Made by a program: the position numbers and the translations under genes. The notes beneath the pieces were generated by a model. The model was not told the origin of the DNA. It ran no database searches and was given only the letters and a program-made list of their open reading frames with translations. Below are positions 63,694 through 64,000 of a stretch of 64,000 nt of DNA, in pieces; the stretch's first letter is position 1; the number at the start of each line of letters is the position of its first letter. The stretch is from PWQG01 sp040882255 (GTDB lineage Bacteria > Pseudomonadota > Gammaproteobacteria > Pseudomonadales > Pseudohongiellaceae). The stretch is taken from the NCBI GenBank assembly GCA_040882255.1, contig JBBEBP010000011.1, forward strand, positions 310,001-374,000, written 5' to 3'.

Positions 63694-64000
63694 TTAGTTT
63701 CCCCACAGAATCTGAATACCCCAGACGAGGTAGATGAAAATCACGATGACGCAACCGGCCTGGAACAGCAGGCGTACAGCCGTCGCCGCCCTGCCCAGCG
63801 CCATGGCAGTCAGATAGTCGGTTGAAATGGTCCACATGCCCACCCAGGCATGCGCACACAGGGACACGAGGGCCAACAGCGTGGCAATGCGCATCCAGGT
63901 CGTGCCGAACAAGGCGGTCCAGGCGGCGTAATCCAGCGCTGGTGACAGGATCATCCAGCCGAGCAGCCCGACGGTGTAGACGGCCAGGATGATGGCGCTG
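63694..64000 (-). CDS. sdhD: Succinate dehydrogenase membrane anchor SdhD (5' end beyond window)
   Basis: The C-terminal about 101 residues of the hydrophobic anchor, open to the window edge. Readable features are membrane spans around ILAVYTVGLLGW, LLALVSLCAHAWVGMW (heme/quinone-side histidine) and AGCVIVIFIYLVWGI, and the family DYLTAMALGRAATAVRL segment. The start and sdhC lie beyond 64000. Confidence 0.9.
   Translation of the reverse strand, partial: SAIILAVYTVGLLGWMILSPALDYAAWTALFGTTWMRIATLLALVSLCAHAWVGMWTISTDYLTAMALGRAATAVRLLFQAGCVIVIFIYLVWGIQILWGN

Noticed and set aside
1..64000. tRNA, rRNA, CRISPR array or insertion sequence
   Set aside because: Intergenic gaps were read for cloverleaf, repeat-spacer and transposase patterns and none was found.

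Overview
The window reads as a contiguous piece of a gammaproteobacterial chromosome with high GC content and densely packed genes. The organism call rests on gene order. The block rpmF-plsX-fabD-fabG-acpP-fabF-pabC-mltG-tmk-holB-pilZ, with no fabH between plsX and fabD, and the block sdhD-sdhA-sdhB-sucA-sucB-lpdA-sucC-sucD are both arranged as in Pseudomonas-type Gammaproteobacteria. The TonB2-type energiser (DUF3450, long ExbB, short ExbB, ExbD, TonB, TPR protein) is common in marine and halophilic Gammaproteobacteria. Genus cannot be fixed from sequence alone. I see no rRNA, tRNA, CRISPR array, prophage or insertion sequence.

Layout. 1-5.9 kb: an amidase that lacks the family lysine, an aminotransferase and an SrkA-type kinase, then a probable operon of an exported FAH-fold protein, a small membrane protein, a CPXCG zinc-ribbon protein and a DJ-1/PfpI protein. 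6-12.1 kb: a DUF5916 outer-membrane-type protein converging on the tail-specific protease Prc, then a solitary tyrosine recombinase. 12.2-14.4 kb: a FecA-like TonB-dependent receptor with a plausible promoter and Fur-like box. 14.4-17.3 kb: a two-gene operon of a sulfotransferase-glycosyltransferase fusion and a DUF2334 deacetylase, the best candidate in the window for an undescribed pathway. 17.4-22.7 kb: a hypoxanthine-DNA glycosylase and a TetR-MFP-RND efflux operon.

22.6-33.3 kb: a translationally coupled pair (GCS2-type ligase and M14 desuccinylase-like hydrolase), an exported phosphatase with a C-x4-R loop, cueR-copA copper efflux with a textbook 19-bp-spacer MerR promoter, a GGDEF cyclase, glutathione reductase, an LhgO-like oxidoreductase and a DUF411 lipoprotein. 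33.3-42.6 kb: the fatty-acid/cell-envelope/replication block, all on the minus strand. 42.8-47.7 kb: rluC, argS and htpG. 47.8-52.9 kb: the TonB2-type system, which could energise the receptor at 12.2 kb although the two are unlinked. 53.4-64.0 kb: the TCA-cycle block (succinyl-CoA synthetase, 2-oxoglutarate dehydrogenase, succinate dehydrogenase), cut by the window end inside sdhD.

Compaction is notable: several 4-bp start/stop overlaps, two convergent gene pairs that overlap at their 3' ends (29 and 44 bp), a convergent pair with a 5-bp gap, and several non-ATG starts supported by ribosome binding sites.
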